Source: Muraenolepis orangiensis
Taxonomy: Eukaryota; Chordata; Actinopteri; Gadiformes; Muraenolepididae
Length of the DNA stretch: 64,000 nucleotides
Reading direction: 5' to 3'
NCBI GenBank assembly: GCA_027704905.1
Contig: CM051015.1
Coordinates: forward strand, 15,438,192 to 15,502,191
Under the pieces are notes generated by a model that saw only the letters and a program-made list of their open reading frames with translations, was not told where the DNA came from and did no database searches. The position numbers and the translations under genes were made by a program. This document shows, piece after piece, positions 23,913-35,335 of this stretch (position 1 is the first letter of the stretch; the number at the start of each line of letters is the position of its first letter).

Positions 23913-24115
23913 ACGTGCCGTTCTCTTAGTTTGTTCTGTATGTCAGCATTCATCCGTGGTTTGGGAATGAGGGAACAGACCTGGTGGGGATGCATTCTTC
24001 CACTAGCATGTTAATGTATGCTGTGACATGATCTGCATACACATCCAGGTCAGTGGTCTTGAATACACTCCAGTCCGTGATTTACAGCCAACCCTGCGTC
24101 GTCTGCCAAGTGACG
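23905..24115 (-). mobile_element. LINE ORF2 relic (endonuclease-RT linker)
   Basis: Minus-strand translation reads DWSVFKTTDLDVYADHV, then TAYINMLVEECIPTRSVPSF, with a stop shortly after. This wording is typical of the region between endonuclease and reverse transcriptase in teleost non-LTR elements (DW.VF, DLDEYTD.V..YI.FCED..IPT). Only this piece is present, so it is a dead fragment. Confidence 0.65.
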
Positions 24116-25404
24116 CATGAATGATTCTGACCGTAAGCACTGCTTATATATATATCCCAACATGTTTACCACACACAAAATATTTTTTTTTGACTACCCC
24201 CGAGAATGGAATATTAATTAGTGGCTAACTAAATGTTAAATGACAAAATGGAGTGTGCCACCAAAAATATGATTAATAAGGTCTTGCTCACGCCTTACAT
24301 CACATAATTCCCATCCTCCCTCTCAAGCGGGTTTATCAAGTGTGTGTTTAAGATTGCAAGCCAAAACCCACGAGTCGATAGTGCAGACAGATAAAACCGG
24401 AACAGTGAATAATTCAGGAAAAAGGATTCCAGTGTTTTGGTTTTTGGATTTGTCTCTGGTGAGTCTACTGTAGTTCAACCTGAATCAACCTGAACTCTGA
24501 ACCCAAGACATTTTGGTTGTTACCGAGCTCTTGGCTATTTTTCCTAAGCGTTGGAGCGAGACCCCAGGCGCACTACCATGACGGCTCTGCTCTGAGAGAT
24601 GCAAGTACTAGTTAAGGATCAGAAACATGTATCAAACTATTTTAAAGACATGAGGAGTGTGATCAACTAACTATGACTCAGCCGGGATTCAACAATAGGA
24701 ATCTAACTAAAACCGCCCGAGATATCTTGCTTTGTTATATCCACACAAAAGGAATTGGATAAAGGCTTCAGGCTACAGAAAATGGAGTCCTACGATTTGA
24801 TGTCACGTGATTGATATATAATGTAATATATGATTTGACCCTGGTGTCATAAGTGTTGATTTCATCTATCAAGATTAACTTTACCCATTTTAATTGGATG
24901 CTAGATTTAATAAGGGTGGCACTTCACATATAAGCCCCCCATAAAACAGTACAATATAAATAATATGGAATCATATAAACAGAATTAGTGTAGTTTTAGT
25001 AAGTCCTACAAATTGCAAGGGGGAGGAAAGGATGTCACTTTTTTACTACTGCGTTTATGTTATTGCTGTGTTCTGAGGTAAGTTTGCAAACAGCTGAGGG
25101 AAGCTAGCTGGCTCAGCTGCCGCTGAGATTTACCGTCTTAATCATGCGAGTGGAAAGTCACCTCTTCTGCGGCTACCTGCAGGCACAGCCAGCCTTTATC
25201 AGTAATTGAATTACACCTGAACTACCTTGGAGGGACCCTCAGAGCCATAGCGAATTTCCTTTCAGTGGAGTCTGGACACCTTGGATTTATAGCTGCTTCT
25301 ATTTAGTGGCAGCGCTCACACTCTCGTCTCAAAACAGTTTGTCCAAGCTGTCTTTCTTTTTTATCTCTCTTCATTTATTTTGTTCTTTCATTTTTTCTTG
25401 CTTT
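24116..25404 (+). other. nckap5 intron, complex non-coding
   Basis: No exon or repeat family recognised. The interval about 25080-25270 is GC-balanced and word-rich against AT-rich flanks, so it is a candidate conserved element, judged only by texture. Confidence 0.4.
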
Positions 25405-25672
25405 TATCTTTTTGAGTGTGGGAGGGTCGTCGGTTCAAGTCCCGGAAACGGACCAAGTAAAGAGTGAGAACTGGTACATGGAAAAAGGTGCCGGTTAGCC
25501 TCCTGGGCACTGCCGAGTTGCCTTTAAGCAAGGCACCAGACACCTAAACTGCTCCCCGGGCGCTGTGTATACAATAGCTGCCCATTGCTCCTAATACTAA
25601 GATGGGTTAAACACAAATCAACTAATTTCACTGTGTGTGTACATGTATGTGACCAATAAAGAGGATTCAAAA
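25405..25672 (+). mobile_element. tRNA-derived SINE (5'-truncated head)
   Basis: A B-box-like GGTTCAAGTCCC at about 25433-25444 is followed by a body with GGCACTGCCGAGTTGCC, CTGCTCCCCGGGCGCTG and TTTCACTGTGTGTGTACATG, and a 3' end GACCAATAAAGAGGATTCAA. The same body occurs in reverse at 31250, 49590 and 52713. Confidence 0.75.
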
Positions 25673-25998
25673 TCATGCAGATTTCGATATTCCCTTTTTT
25701 ACTAGATGATCTATCTTTATCTCTTTCTATTTCTCTATGGCTCAGTTTTTATCTCATGCTCTCTGCTAATCCAGTTAGTTGGATGTGGTTACGCTCAGTG
25801 CTTTAATGTTAATATGTGATGCAGTGCGTAGTACCAATGAAGAAACTTCAAAGGGCAAAGCTCATCAGATCAAATGCATTATTTACATTTCATTATGAGA
25901 CATCAAGCTGGACATCAAGGATAATGTTTACCTTCATGCTGGTGTCCTGAGTTCAGTGCTTAGGGTACTGATGCGTCGCTGTCCTGCTTCTCCAACAG

Positions 25999-26067
25999 GA
26001 GGAGAACTCGGCTCTGTCACTGGAGAACGACAACCAGAGGAGACAATATGAGCACTGTCTGGATGAG
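25999..26067 (+). CDS. nckap5: nckap5 exon (EENSALSLEN ... HCLDE)
   Basis: 69 nt, 23 codons, phase 0 at both ends. Acceptor CTTCTCCAACAG|GAG, donor GATGAG|GTGAGA. Encodes the coiled-coil segment EENSALSLENDNQ..QYEHCLDE, nearly invariant between NCKAP5 and NCKAP5L (ENSALA..NENQR..YE.CLDE). The downstream intron begins with the donor-like minisatellite at 26161. Confidence 0.95.
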
Positions 26068-26160
26068 GTGAGATATCACACACATTTAGTGCTCTTATGC
26101 CGTCCATCTACATACATTGAACACAAATGCACATACACATTCCTTCCAGTCTATTCCTTA

Positions 26161-26490
26161 CTAGCAAGTGGACTACAGTAAGTTCTTATATGAAAAGTTC
26201 GGAACCAAGTGGGCTACAGTAAGTTATATTATATAAAGAATCAGGAACCAAGTAGACTACAGTAAGTTATCTTATATAAAGAGTTAGGAACCAAGTGTGC
26301 TACGGTAAGTTATCCTATATAAAGAGTTAGGAACCAAGTGGACTACAGTAAGTTATCCTATATAAACAGTTAGGAACCAAGTGGACTACAGTAAGTTATC
26401 TTATATAAAGAGTTAGGAACCAAGTGGACTACAGTAAGTTATCTTATATAAAGAGTTAGGAACCAAGTGGACTACAGTAAGTTGTGTAAT
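26161..26490 (+). repeat. 43-bp minisatellite carrying GTAAGT in each unit
   Basis: About eight tandem units of GGAACCAAGTGGACTACAGTAAGTTATCT and TATATAAAGAGTTA (written here in two parts). Seven units carry ACAGTAAGTT and one ACGGTAAGTT. The array starts about 95 nt downstream of the 26067 donor. Confidence 0.9.
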
Positions 26491-27029
26491 ATAAAGATTT
26501 AGAAAAAATATATAATAATCGTACTCTCGATCAAAGTCAAATATGTATGTCAACTTGTTACATATCCATTTTTTTGGTTTTTCAAATAATGGATTTATTA
26601 TATCAGGGAATGGGGAGAAAGCATTCCATTGTACTTTGCTACATTAAAAAGATAATTATACAATTCAACATTTTGAATCTTACATTTTTTAAACCGTTTG
26701 AACAAAATAAAAAATGTGTAGATAAGTTAAATAAAACAATAACTAATACCAATCAAAGTTTTCAAATAACCTGAAATCATAATATATATATTTTTTTCTG
26801 TAATTAAAAATAATCTGTTTGAACAAAGTAAGTATCGGAAGTAATGTTAAATAAAACAATGAAAGTTATCAATTATAATGAAATCATAATTTCGGCAATT
26901 TATTTTTCTGGCTTTGCATTAATGTTTATTTTCACCTTAGATTGATTAAAATCCCAAGCAACACATGGGCTATTTTAAAGACATGACCATGGTGATTTAA
27001 CACAAAATCTGATACAGCTATATTGGATA
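26491..27029 (+). other. AT-rich intron sequence
   Basis: Strongly AT-rich, including two related blocks (TTGAACAAA..AAGT..GATAAGTTAAATAAAACAAT at about 26697 and 26820) that suggest a short duplication of about 120 bp. No gene recognised. Confidence 0.45.
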
Positions 27030-27352
27030 TTCATTCCTGCAGCTTAACACAGAGGTTCTGGACCCTTCGTGACCTTTGCCTATACTTTCAACATCCATGA
27101 TGACTTTTTGAAAGGTCTCAAAGGTATATTTGAGTTACACTGGATAGCTCAAGTTGAGTGTATTAATCAGGCTAAATAGCATGGTAGTAGCCAGTGCAAC
27201 AGAGTTGCACAACTGGTTGAGTTCCTCCACACCTACAATGACGAGGCCAATGTCCTTTGGAGGGGGGAGAGGCTCACCGTCCCGGAAGACAATGGTGGTC
27301 ATGGTGCCGTGTTCCAGTTCCTACTCTGCCTCTTCCTTTTGGAGAACCTGAA
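27030..27352 (-). pseudogene. Relic of a teleost SAMD3-like/uncharacterised protein C-terminus
   Basis: Minus-strand translation gives TTIVFRDGEPLPPPKDIGLV, then VGVEELNQLCNSVALATTML, FSLINTLNLSYPV, an in-frame TAA, and LKYTFETFQKVIMDVE. I recognise this as the C-terminal signature of a large teleost family often labelled sterile alpha motif domain-containing protein 3-like (DGEPLPPPKDIG...LLFGLIY.LNLSYP..LKYTFE..QK). The stop codon and the absence of the upstream domain mark it as a degraded copy. Lineage by memory only. Confidence 0.55.
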
Positions 27353-28217
27353 ATCAGACAATTAAGTTAGTTTAGTTTATAGCTGCGGGGGACACAGTCA
27401 GACAGAAAAGGAATGTTGGATGACAAATTAAGAATATATCAATGTGAGAAGTCCTGTTTCTAATGGTCAATGTTATATTTTGCATGTTTATATTTCCTCA
27501 AACACAACTTGCCTAAAAACACACTGATAGCGAGTGGAAAATGGAGGCACATCAGCATCATATAGAAGGGGATGAGATTAACTCTGTGAAATGTTAATTA
27601 CTGATCAATTTGTGACATGTGTTGGCAATATTGTTTGTTTATAAACTGGCATGCCAATCAAGCACATTACATTGAAAGAAAGACCGCAAGGAGAGAACAA
27701 GACCCTCTTTCCCCTGGATAGTTATTGATTAAATGCCCAGGGCCAACAGTTACAATTAACAAGCAGCCTGCAGGTCTCAGTGCATTGCTGTGATTTGCTG
27801 ACTTACCTGGTACTCTTTGGTTTGCTTTTGACAGTGTAATGACTTCTGGCACTTCAGGTCTACAATTTTTTAATGACAACAAAGTCACAAACACAAAAGA
27901 CTAGTGTTTCCTATTCAAACACATGCAAACACTCTTTCCACACCCTGTCACCCCCACTCCCAGCCCGCTGTTTCATGTGAGAGCAAATGTCACAAATTTG
28001 TGCAGAGCTCAGGGACCTTAACAGAGTGGCGGGCATAATCGTCAATTTAGTAAACACAATTACTTTTGCATGCATTGAAAACGACTAGATATCAAATAAC
28101 AATTACATTTAGAAAACCTGTCTAGCTAGCAAACGTGTCGACATAGCAAACAGGATGGTGGCAAGCTGAATATCTAGTTTCACAACAGCCTCACGTGTCG
28201 TCCATGAATAACGCTAC
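27353..28217 (+). other. Intron, no feature recognised
   Basis: Contains a minus-strand segment at 27790-27860 ending in a donor-like GTAAGTCAG that might belong to the same decayed gene copy as 27030-27352. Nothing else is supported. Confidence 0.35.
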
Positions 28218-28722
28218 TAGGGATGCTCCGATCGATTGGCCTGCCGATAAATATTGGCCGATGTTCACTCTAAGCCGATCGATCAGAAACGGCCGATCAT
28301 CAGATGAGGCAAAATACATGAGACCTTTCTTGGTGCGCGGCAATAAAATGCAATGTGTGTGAAGCAGAAATGCCGGACGTACTGGGTTTTAACTGCCCGT
28401 GAAGAACCAACGGTTTTCGCTGTCTACCCTTCTGTTTTTAGGGCACACCATGTTAAATGACCGTTTCTCTCTCCGTGTGCGTGTGGTCATCTGCTCGCTC
28501 ACTGACTGATTTGATTGGTTGAGTAGTTTCACATGAGATGATATTATTGTGATATATTATATTTCTGCAATGCATTTGATAATAGTAAGTTGTATTGCTC
28601 CAAATGTAAATTAAATATATAATACAATATATGGAACTTTAAATGCCCTACCCCCTATGTGATCGTATTCAGTCAATTCTGACTCCGGTGATCAAGCCCA
28701 AAAACCCTGATCGGCATCCCTA
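28218..28722. mobile_element. Non-autonomous hAT element
   Basis: Termini TAGGGATGCTCCGATC (28218) and GATCGGCATCCCTA (ending 28722) are inverted with a one-base gap. The 8-bp flanks AACGCTAC and AACATTAC match at 6 of 8, compatible with an aged 8-bp target duplication. The interior, including CCGATAAATATTGGCCGATG near the left end, has no transposase frame. The CCGATC-type terminus is common in fish hAT MITEs. Confidence 0.75.
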
Positions 28723-29343
28723 AACATTACTGTAGCAGCCAACATATCGACTTTTGTTATAAAAGACAAAGTGTAAAGTTGGTTTGACATTGATTAGTCA
28801 TTACAATCACAACTACGTGTAACAGATGTATACAAAAAAAATACAGCTAGCTCTTACCGATTTATTTTGGTCGACTTGCGGCTCAGTGGAAAATGATTGT
28901 TCGATGTTGATGTCCAGTCATGTACATTAAACTTTAAAAATTTAAAAATTTAAATTGAATGAAAGTGATTACAATACATTCAACCAAAGAAAAGACTGAA
29001 ACCTAGTTATATTGGGTCAGATCAAACACAAAAGTCACTCACCTTTACAGAGCAAACGAACTAACTGTAGCAGACGACGCTGCCACCAGCCATTAACATG
29101 GGTACTTGTGGGTACTTGTGGGTGAGTTTTAATAATTGTGACCAACGCAGATGGTACATGTTAGAGCTCTCCTTCTTGAGTGTGTGTGGTGGTGGCTGTT
29201 TTAACCTGTGGGCCTTGATTAACAATGACCCACAGGTGTACAGCATCACCAGCCAATCTGTCCAATTCAGGCTAGATACACACTCTTACATTCTCTTTTA
29301 ACCTGAAGCTTTGGAAGCTTCTAAGCTGACAGACAGACATACA
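28723..29343 (+). other. Intron, no feature recognised
   Basis: AT-rich. 29100-29120 shows a short GGGTACTTGTG duplication. No exon support. Confidence 0.45.
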
Positions 29344-29546
<203 letters not shown>

Positions 29547-29837
29547 TTAGTAGATACAATGTATACAATGTTTAGGTAGGCTGTGCAGTCCCAAGGGCCC
29601 TCCACATATTCATGTCTAATTAAGGCAGACAAGACAATAGAGCTCCAGGGGGAGAGGGAGTGAGGAGAGACGTCTCAGCCCAGCATGGGGGCCCCTCTAC
29701 CTGGGAGAGCCCACTCCTCTCAACCTGCGGGGCCCCCAGCTGCGTGGCGGTGGCCCCGGGCTGTGGGTTGACCACTTACTATATTCTCCTTGTTCCACAG
29801 TTTGATTGTCTCTCTCCATCTGTCTTTTACCTCTCAA

Positions 29838-29931
<94 letters not shown>

Positions 29932-29934
29932 ACT
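29838..29934. repeat. (CT)n microsatellite
   Basis: About 45 CT units with two late interruptions (CTTTCT, CACTCT). Located about 0.6 kb upstream of a second (CT)n that abuts an exon. Confidence 0.95.
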
Positions 29935-30463
29935 CTCTACCTCTGGCTATGCATAAGGCGACTGCTAATTGGTGTGTTTCCATAGAGACTGTATCTCTTT
30001 TGACAACATTCTGGTATTCTGGTAAAAACAATAAAAGTTGTTGTGTTTGTGTACGTTTGCTTCTTGTCCTCATCCACCGCTCTGTGGATGAGAGAGCAGA
30101 CAGCACCGTGGACACACATCCTGTCAGTCTGGACACTGTGACTGATGGATGGATGGAGGTCAACCAAAGGAGGATTTGTTCAGCATGAACAGAGCTGCTT
30201 TTTGTTTTATTACCTTTTTAGATGTATACAGCCGGCTCATTCCTCTCACGGATAAAACAAATAAATACCAAAATCATTGCAATTTTAATATTCAGAATAT
30301 AATGTTACATCTTCAAATTTAAATGTGTATCGATGCGGTAACATTGTAGTTATATCTATATTAATAATAATGTATTTTTCTTGATTCAAATATATGCTGT
30401 TTAAATAGCAGACAACAGACAATGATGATGTCAGGGTAAAACATGATGATTTATTTGTGTATG

Positions 30464-30469
<6 letters not shown>

Positions 30470-30529
<60 letters not shown>
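30470..30529 (+). promoter_or_regulatory. (CT)n forming the acceptor pyrimidine tract
   Basis: About 29 CT units run directly into CTCTCTCAG|GTGGCT, the acceptor of the 39-nt nckap5 exon. The microsatellite is therefore the functional polypyrimidine tract. CUCUCU is the preferred RNA motif of PTB (established), so the exon may be PTB-regulated (inference). Confidence 0.8.
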
Positions 30530-30568
30530 GTGGCTAATCAGGTAGTCCAGGCTCTCCTCACACAGAAG
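30530..30568 (+). CDS. nckap5: nckap5 39-nt exon (VANQVVQALLTQK)
   Basis: 13 codons, phase 0 on both sides, flanked by CTCTCAG and CAGAAG|GTGAGT. The residues are the conserved heptad segment VANQVVQALLTQK; LLTQK rather than LLNQK favours NCKAP5 over NCKAP5L. Its small size and repeat-derived acceptor make it a candidate for regulated inclusion, but skipping would remove nearly two coiled-coil heptads. Confidence 0.95.
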
Positions 30569-30973
30569 GTGAGTCCTGGTCTGGGCTAAGCGTTGTAAGC
30601 TTAGCGGTTTCTTCGCGGTTTCTTCGTCTGAGCCCCAGAAACATTAGTTATGAAAAAGTCTGAATTGGAAATGTCATTTGTGCAGCGCCACAAGTGGTTT
30701 CTAGGGTGACAGGGTGTTTGTTGTTCAGTGAATTCATGTGTAACGTTGTGTCGTGAGCCTGCCAGAAAATGATAGCCAATCATTTTGAGAACCAAAAGGG
30801 GACAAGAAGATTATTCATTTACATGTTTGTCTTTTTTTTGTTTTTTTACCTTATTTAACCTTTCTATAATGAGGAGAAGAGAAATGTCCCAAAACAATCC
30901 ACACATAAACAGTCCGGTAGTGACAGTGTGTGGTGCAGTGCGGTGCTTCAGTTTATTCCTTTTTCTGTTCCAG

Positions 30974-31093
30974 GATTTGAAGGAGGAGTGTGTGAAGCTG
31001 CGGACCCGAGTGTTCGACTTGGAGCAACAGAACCGCATCCTCAACGTTCTGTTCCAGCAGCGAGTCAAGATGTCCGCTAACACCACCTCTCAG
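30974..31093 (+). CDS. nckap5: nckap5 coiled-coil exon (DLKEECVKLR ... FQQRVK)
   Basis: 120 nt, 40 codons, phase 0. Acceptor TTTTCTGTTCCAG|GAT, donor TCTCAG|GTAGGC. Encodes DLKEECVKLRTRVFDLEQQN and continues RILNVLFQQRVK, the most conserved stretch of the NCKAP5 family, with leucine/hydrophobic heptads. It ends in a variable linker MSANTTSQ. The next mammalian exon (KLHSRLLDLSSGD-like) was not found in the 10.6-kb intron that follows. Confidence 0.95.
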
Positions 31094-31239
31094 GTAGGCC
31101 CGGCCTGGTTTTAACGGATCGAACAAAAAACAGACCGACATAACAGACGTGGTCCAGCCGGGCTGTGCTGAAGGCTTGTTTGAATGAGCTGTGATCTGTC
31201 ATTTTTAAGACTTTTGGACTGGAAAATTACATCTAAATC

Positions 31240-31296
31240 TACATGTGGAGTATTTGAATCCTCTTTATTGGTCGCATACAGTACATATGTACACAC
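31240..31296 (-). mobile_element. SINE fragment, reverse copy, left part (split by hAT)
   Basis: TTGAATCCTCTTTATTGGTC starts the reverse complement of the SINE family at 25405. Its continuation (CAGTGAAAT...TCTCTGCATTTTACCC) lies at about 32362-32420, beyond the hAT insertion. GTACACAC at 31289-31296 is the duplicated target. Confidence 0.75.
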
Positions 31297-32359
31297 CAGT
31301 GGTGAAGCGTCAGGGCCTTCAAGGTATTCAGAGAAGACCCTGGAACTCTCAGATTAAACAAAAAAAATCGAATTAATTGTATTAATAAAATGTAATACAA
31401 TTTAATCAAATTTAATCAAATTTAAATCAAATGAATACATGAGAATGGTATCTGTGTTGTTATCTGTTATATTTCAGTGTTACGTTGATTTGTTTGTCTT
31501 TCTCGGTCCATGCACGACGCATTTGAGTGGTTTTGTGTTGGAAAAACAATGCAACCAATCAGATATTCTTCGAGGTTGCTGGGAAGAATATCCTTCAACC
31601 AAAGTATTCCCGATGACGTTGGCCCTTAGACTGAATGAGAGCGTTCGTTTGGATTGACAATTTGATCAACCAATCATATAGTGATTTGTAGCCAATGGGC
31701 GTATTCTTTCAGATTTCCCCACAGCTCAATAGGGAGCTAGAAGGTATACTGGCTGGAGCGAGAGTGGATCTAGCGTAGTGCTACGTTTTTTCTACGTAGG
31801 ATTTTACGTCAAAATGGCGAAGGCAAAGACGATGGGCTGTTACTTCACTACATGGACACTGCTTTACCAACTATGGTACACTTGGAAATTGGCTGCGACA
31901 ATCTTATCTGCCTAAATGAGATAAGGCATAAAGTGACTGCCTCCGGTCTACAGCAGGGGTTCCCAAAGTGGGGGTCGCGGTTTATGAGGTTATGAGGACC
32001 CATGAGGTTTATTTATTTTTTATTATTATTCTTTTTTATTTATTTTTAATCATTTGTATTATTATTATTGTTAATAATAACGTGAGTGACAAATAATGGA
32101 ATTCTGATTCCCACAGATTCACGACAGTATCATCATTGAAAAAAACACACACAATGTTCGCGATCGCGACATACACCCCCCCCCCCCCCGTTGGACTTCA
32201 CGATGTTCGCGATCGCGATTACCCCCCCCCCCCCGTCAGACGGTGATAGGGGGTCGCCAGTCTCCAGTCTGTCTGTCTATTTTGGGGGTCGCGGGCTGAA
32301 AAGTTGGGGAACCCCTGGTCTACAGAAGGTCCAGTTGTGATAGACACGCTTCGCCACTG
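31297..32359. mobile_element. Non-autonomous hAT element (outer), 1063 bp
   Basis: Inverted termini CAGTGGTGAAGCG (31297) and CGCTTCGCCACTG (ending 32359) differ at one base. Perfect 8-bp duplications GTACACAC flank it (31289-31296 and 32360-32367), diagnostic of hAT transposition. No transposase frame. Interrupted internally by a second hAT at 31954-32317, so it is about 700 bp without it. Confidence 0.92.
31954..32317. mobile_element. Non-autonomous hAT element (inner), 364 bp
   Basis: Termini CAGGGGTTCCCAAAGTGGGG and, at the other end, GTTGGGGAACCCCTG are inverted. Perfect 8-bp duplications GTCTACAG flank it (31946-31953 and 32318-32325). The body has GGGGGTCGCGG words at both ends and two poly-C runs (about 32176-32190 and 32221-32234) next to CGATGTTCGCGATCGCGA repeats. 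Inserted inside the outer hAT, so it is the younger insertion. Confidence 0.92.
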
Positions 32360-32533
32360 GTACACACACAGTGAAATGAGTTTCTCTGCATTTTACCCAG
32401 GGATTGACTGGTTTGTATATTAGAAATGCGCAAGTAATCCATTGAGGAATGGTAATAATTGTAGGTAATAACATGTGTCAATGAGCTAGTATTTGTTGGT
32501 GCCAATTAGCTCATGATGCTAAGTAAGAGCACA

Positions 32534-32538
<5 letters not shown>

Positions 32539-32577
<39 letters not shown>

Positions 32578-32641
32578 ATGACTATATGAATATTGTCATT
32601 TTAAATGTGTGTGTGTGTGTGTGTGCGTGCGTGCGTGTGTG

Positions 32642-32685
<44 letters not shown>

Positions 32686-32736
32686 TGTGTGTGTGTGTGT
32701 GCGTACGTGTGTGTGTGTGTGTGTGTGTGTGTGGGG
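32539..32736. repeat. (TA)n then (GT/GC)n microsatellites
   Basis: (AT)n at 32540-32573, then (GT)n with interspersed GCGTGC units at 32605-32735. Together they give a long alternating purine-pyrimidine region that could adopt Z-DNA (inference). Confidence 0.92.
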
Positions 32737-33345
32737 GGGCGTCTAGTAAATGAAGGGGTTTACATTTCACATTTCATATTCCGTACGGAAGATAAAGACA
32801 ACAGCGTCACGGCGTGTCTATTTGTTGTTGTGTGATCATGTTTTATTATTATGGTAGGTTCTTATTATCGCGTTATGTTTTACATTATTCCATTCCTTTT
32901 TTTCAATTGCAACCGTAGTAAAATGCGGCGTGACTCCTCGAGGGAACTATGAAATTTAATTGGCTGTAACATCCTTCAGTTGTGTTTTGCTGTCTCGTAG
33001 ACATGCTGGTTTATTGGCCCTCTTTGAGAAGACATGAACACACTGAACAGGGAACTCCACACGCTTGAGGTTCAACACTGAGACCACTCCATGGCAAACT
33101 GAATACTATCATATCATATGTAATAGATCATAAATAGAGAGTAAGGCCAGAATAGATGTTATTAATTCCTTTAGATTAAGACCATAATCATAAAGCATGT
33201 TAATAAGTGCTGTAAATAATGTAAAATATACAAAGTTCAAGTGTATCATACATCACAGAACAGCCAGCTCTCCACTTCTCTGGTGATTGCTCCCATAATG
33301 CATTGCTGCTGCCAGAGATAAGCTGTGCAATGGAAGGAAGTAAAA
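32737..33345 (+). other. Intron, no feature recognised
   Basis: Unique-looking sequence after the microsatellite. No exon, element terminus or family identified. Confidence 0.45.
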
Positions 33346-33892
33346 CGTCCATCCATCCAAATGATGATGGATGATGGATGATGGATGATGGAGGATGGAT
33401 GGATGATGAATGGAGGATGGATGGATGATGGATGATGGATGGAGGATGGATGGATGATGGATGATGGATGATGGATGGATGATGGATGATGGATGATGGA
33501 TGATGGATGATGGATGATGAATGATGGTTGATGAATGAAGGATGATGGATGGATGATGGATGATGGATGATGAATGGAGGATGGATGGATGATGGATGAT
33601 GGATGGAGGATGGATGGATGATGGATGATGGATGGGATGGATGGATGATGGATGGAGGATGGATGGATGATGGATGATGGATGGAGGATGGATGATGATG
33701 ATGGATGATGGATGGAGGATGGATGGATGATGGATGGAGGATGGATGGATGATGGATGATGGATGGAGGATGGATGGATGATGGATGATGGATGATGGAT
33801 GGAGGATGGATGGATGATGGATGGAGGATGGATGGATGGATGATGGATGGAGGATGGATGGATGATGGATGATGGATGAATGATGGAATCCA
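33346..33892. repeat. (GGAT)/(GGATGAT) tandem array
   Basis: About 540 bp of GATGGATGAT and GGATGGAGGAT units in a mixed tetramer/heptamer pattern. The 215-codon His/Pro/Ser-repeat frame on the minus strand is a composition artefact. (TTGA)n follows at 33898-33916. Confidence 0.93.
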
Positions 33893-33916
33893 CAGATTGA
33901 TTGATTGATTGATTGA

Positions 33917-35070
33917 TAGTAGATAGAAAAAGTTTATCTTTATTTAGTTTCTATCTTGACCTAAAATTGACTAGATTTACATTACATTACATTACATTTC
34001 AATTATCATTTTTTATTATTAAATTTACTTTCCTCAAACATTGTAATAAGCTTCACTGCTATCAAAATAATTAGGAAGATCCAGGAGATGCTGGTTTGAA
34101 GCCATATTTTAATCTGCTAACAAGATTTATCAGTTTAATTCTAACATTTCTCTCCTGTGAAATGTAACGTTTCAACATATTCAGAAGACACATTGTTTTA
34201 TACTATGAAAAATTATACAGTTAGTTTGTTAAATGGCCTCATAAAGAGTCTTCTTTGAAAGAAAATAAAAACTTCTAAATATCCGACAAATACTCCTGCC
34301 AAACCTCTGACCTTCTGGTCCAACGACACAGGACCCGACTTACTCCAGACTCATCTCAAGCCAGGGTCAAGGTCGGAGATCCTGGGCCTGAAGCAGATAA
34401 TACCATCATTCAGAGACTCTTCACTCAGTGCTATAGAGTGTCATTAGAGATTCAATTGTATTGGCCGTTTGCAACAATAATCAATTATTAAACCCATGCA
34501 GAGTCTGTTTTCTATTTAGTTTCAGAGGCATTTGATAAAATTCCCATCTAGATTTTAGAAAATCTAGTTGTGAGTTTCTTCAATTTAGATACTAACTCAT
34601 CAGAGGCCTGCTCACAGTTCCAACCTTTAATTGAACTGTCCCATGTAGTTTAGCCTTATTTTCTTCTCAAAATGCTGGGATTCCGCCTTTGGAATAAATC
34701 AAATAAATTTCTTCCCCTCCATTTTATTTTGATTTCTATACGGCATCCTTGACAGCTGTCTAAAGTGAGATTAGGATCTGATATACGTGTGTGATTAGGT
34801 TGTATGTTTTGGAGATACGATCAACTTTATTGGTGTAATTTAAATCCAACAAGGTTTTTAAAGATTGTAATTCTTGTTGGATTCTCTATCATCTGAGTCA
34901 ATTGAAACGTATATGTTCTTTAACCTCTTTCTGAGTATTTTGTCCTACCAGTTCAGAGGAATAAAATCGGCAATTAAGAGAATTGCCATTACTTGTTCTT
35001 GAGCGCATCAGATAAATGATCAAATATATTTTTCAGTTGGTGGTCTCTATAGTGTAAACTATAGTGCAAA
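33917..35070 (+). other. AT-rich intron sequence
   Basis: AT-rich with a short (TTACA)n at 33979-33998. No exon recognised on either strand. Confidence 0.5.
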
Positions 35071-35071
35071 A

Positions 35072-35335
35072 AGGTGGCAGTATAGCTCAGGAGGTATAGC
35101 TGCCGTCTGACAACCGGAAGGTTGCTGGTTCGATCCCCCGGCTCCTCCTAGCAAAATGTCGAGGTGTCCCTGAGCAAGACACCCTAACTGCTCCTGACGA
35201 GCTGGCTGTCTCCTTGCATGGCTGACTCCAACTTCAGTGGATGAATGTGTGTATATATGGGTAAATGTGAGGCATGACTTGTAAAGCGCTTTGGATAAAA
35301 GTGCTATATAAAAGGCAATCCATTTACTGTCAAAG
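35072..35335 (+). mobile_element. tRNA-derived SINE, near full length
   Basis: Begins GGCAGTATAGCTCAGGAGGT (A-box region), with B box GGTTCGATCCC at 35127-35137, so the first 70 nt are tRNA-like. The body has CGAGGTGTCCCTGAGCAAGA, and the tail has AAGCGCTTTGGATAAAAGTG followed by CTATATAAA. This is a widespread teleost SINE layout. A diverged relative lies at 38995-39240. Confidence 0.88.

Noticed and set aside
33246..33893. 215-codon His/Pro/Ser repeat ORF
   Set aside because: Product of the GGAT tandem array.
35072..35145. tRNA gene
   Set aside because: A and B boxes are present but the cloverleaf is imperfect and a SINE body and tail follow; it is a SINE head.
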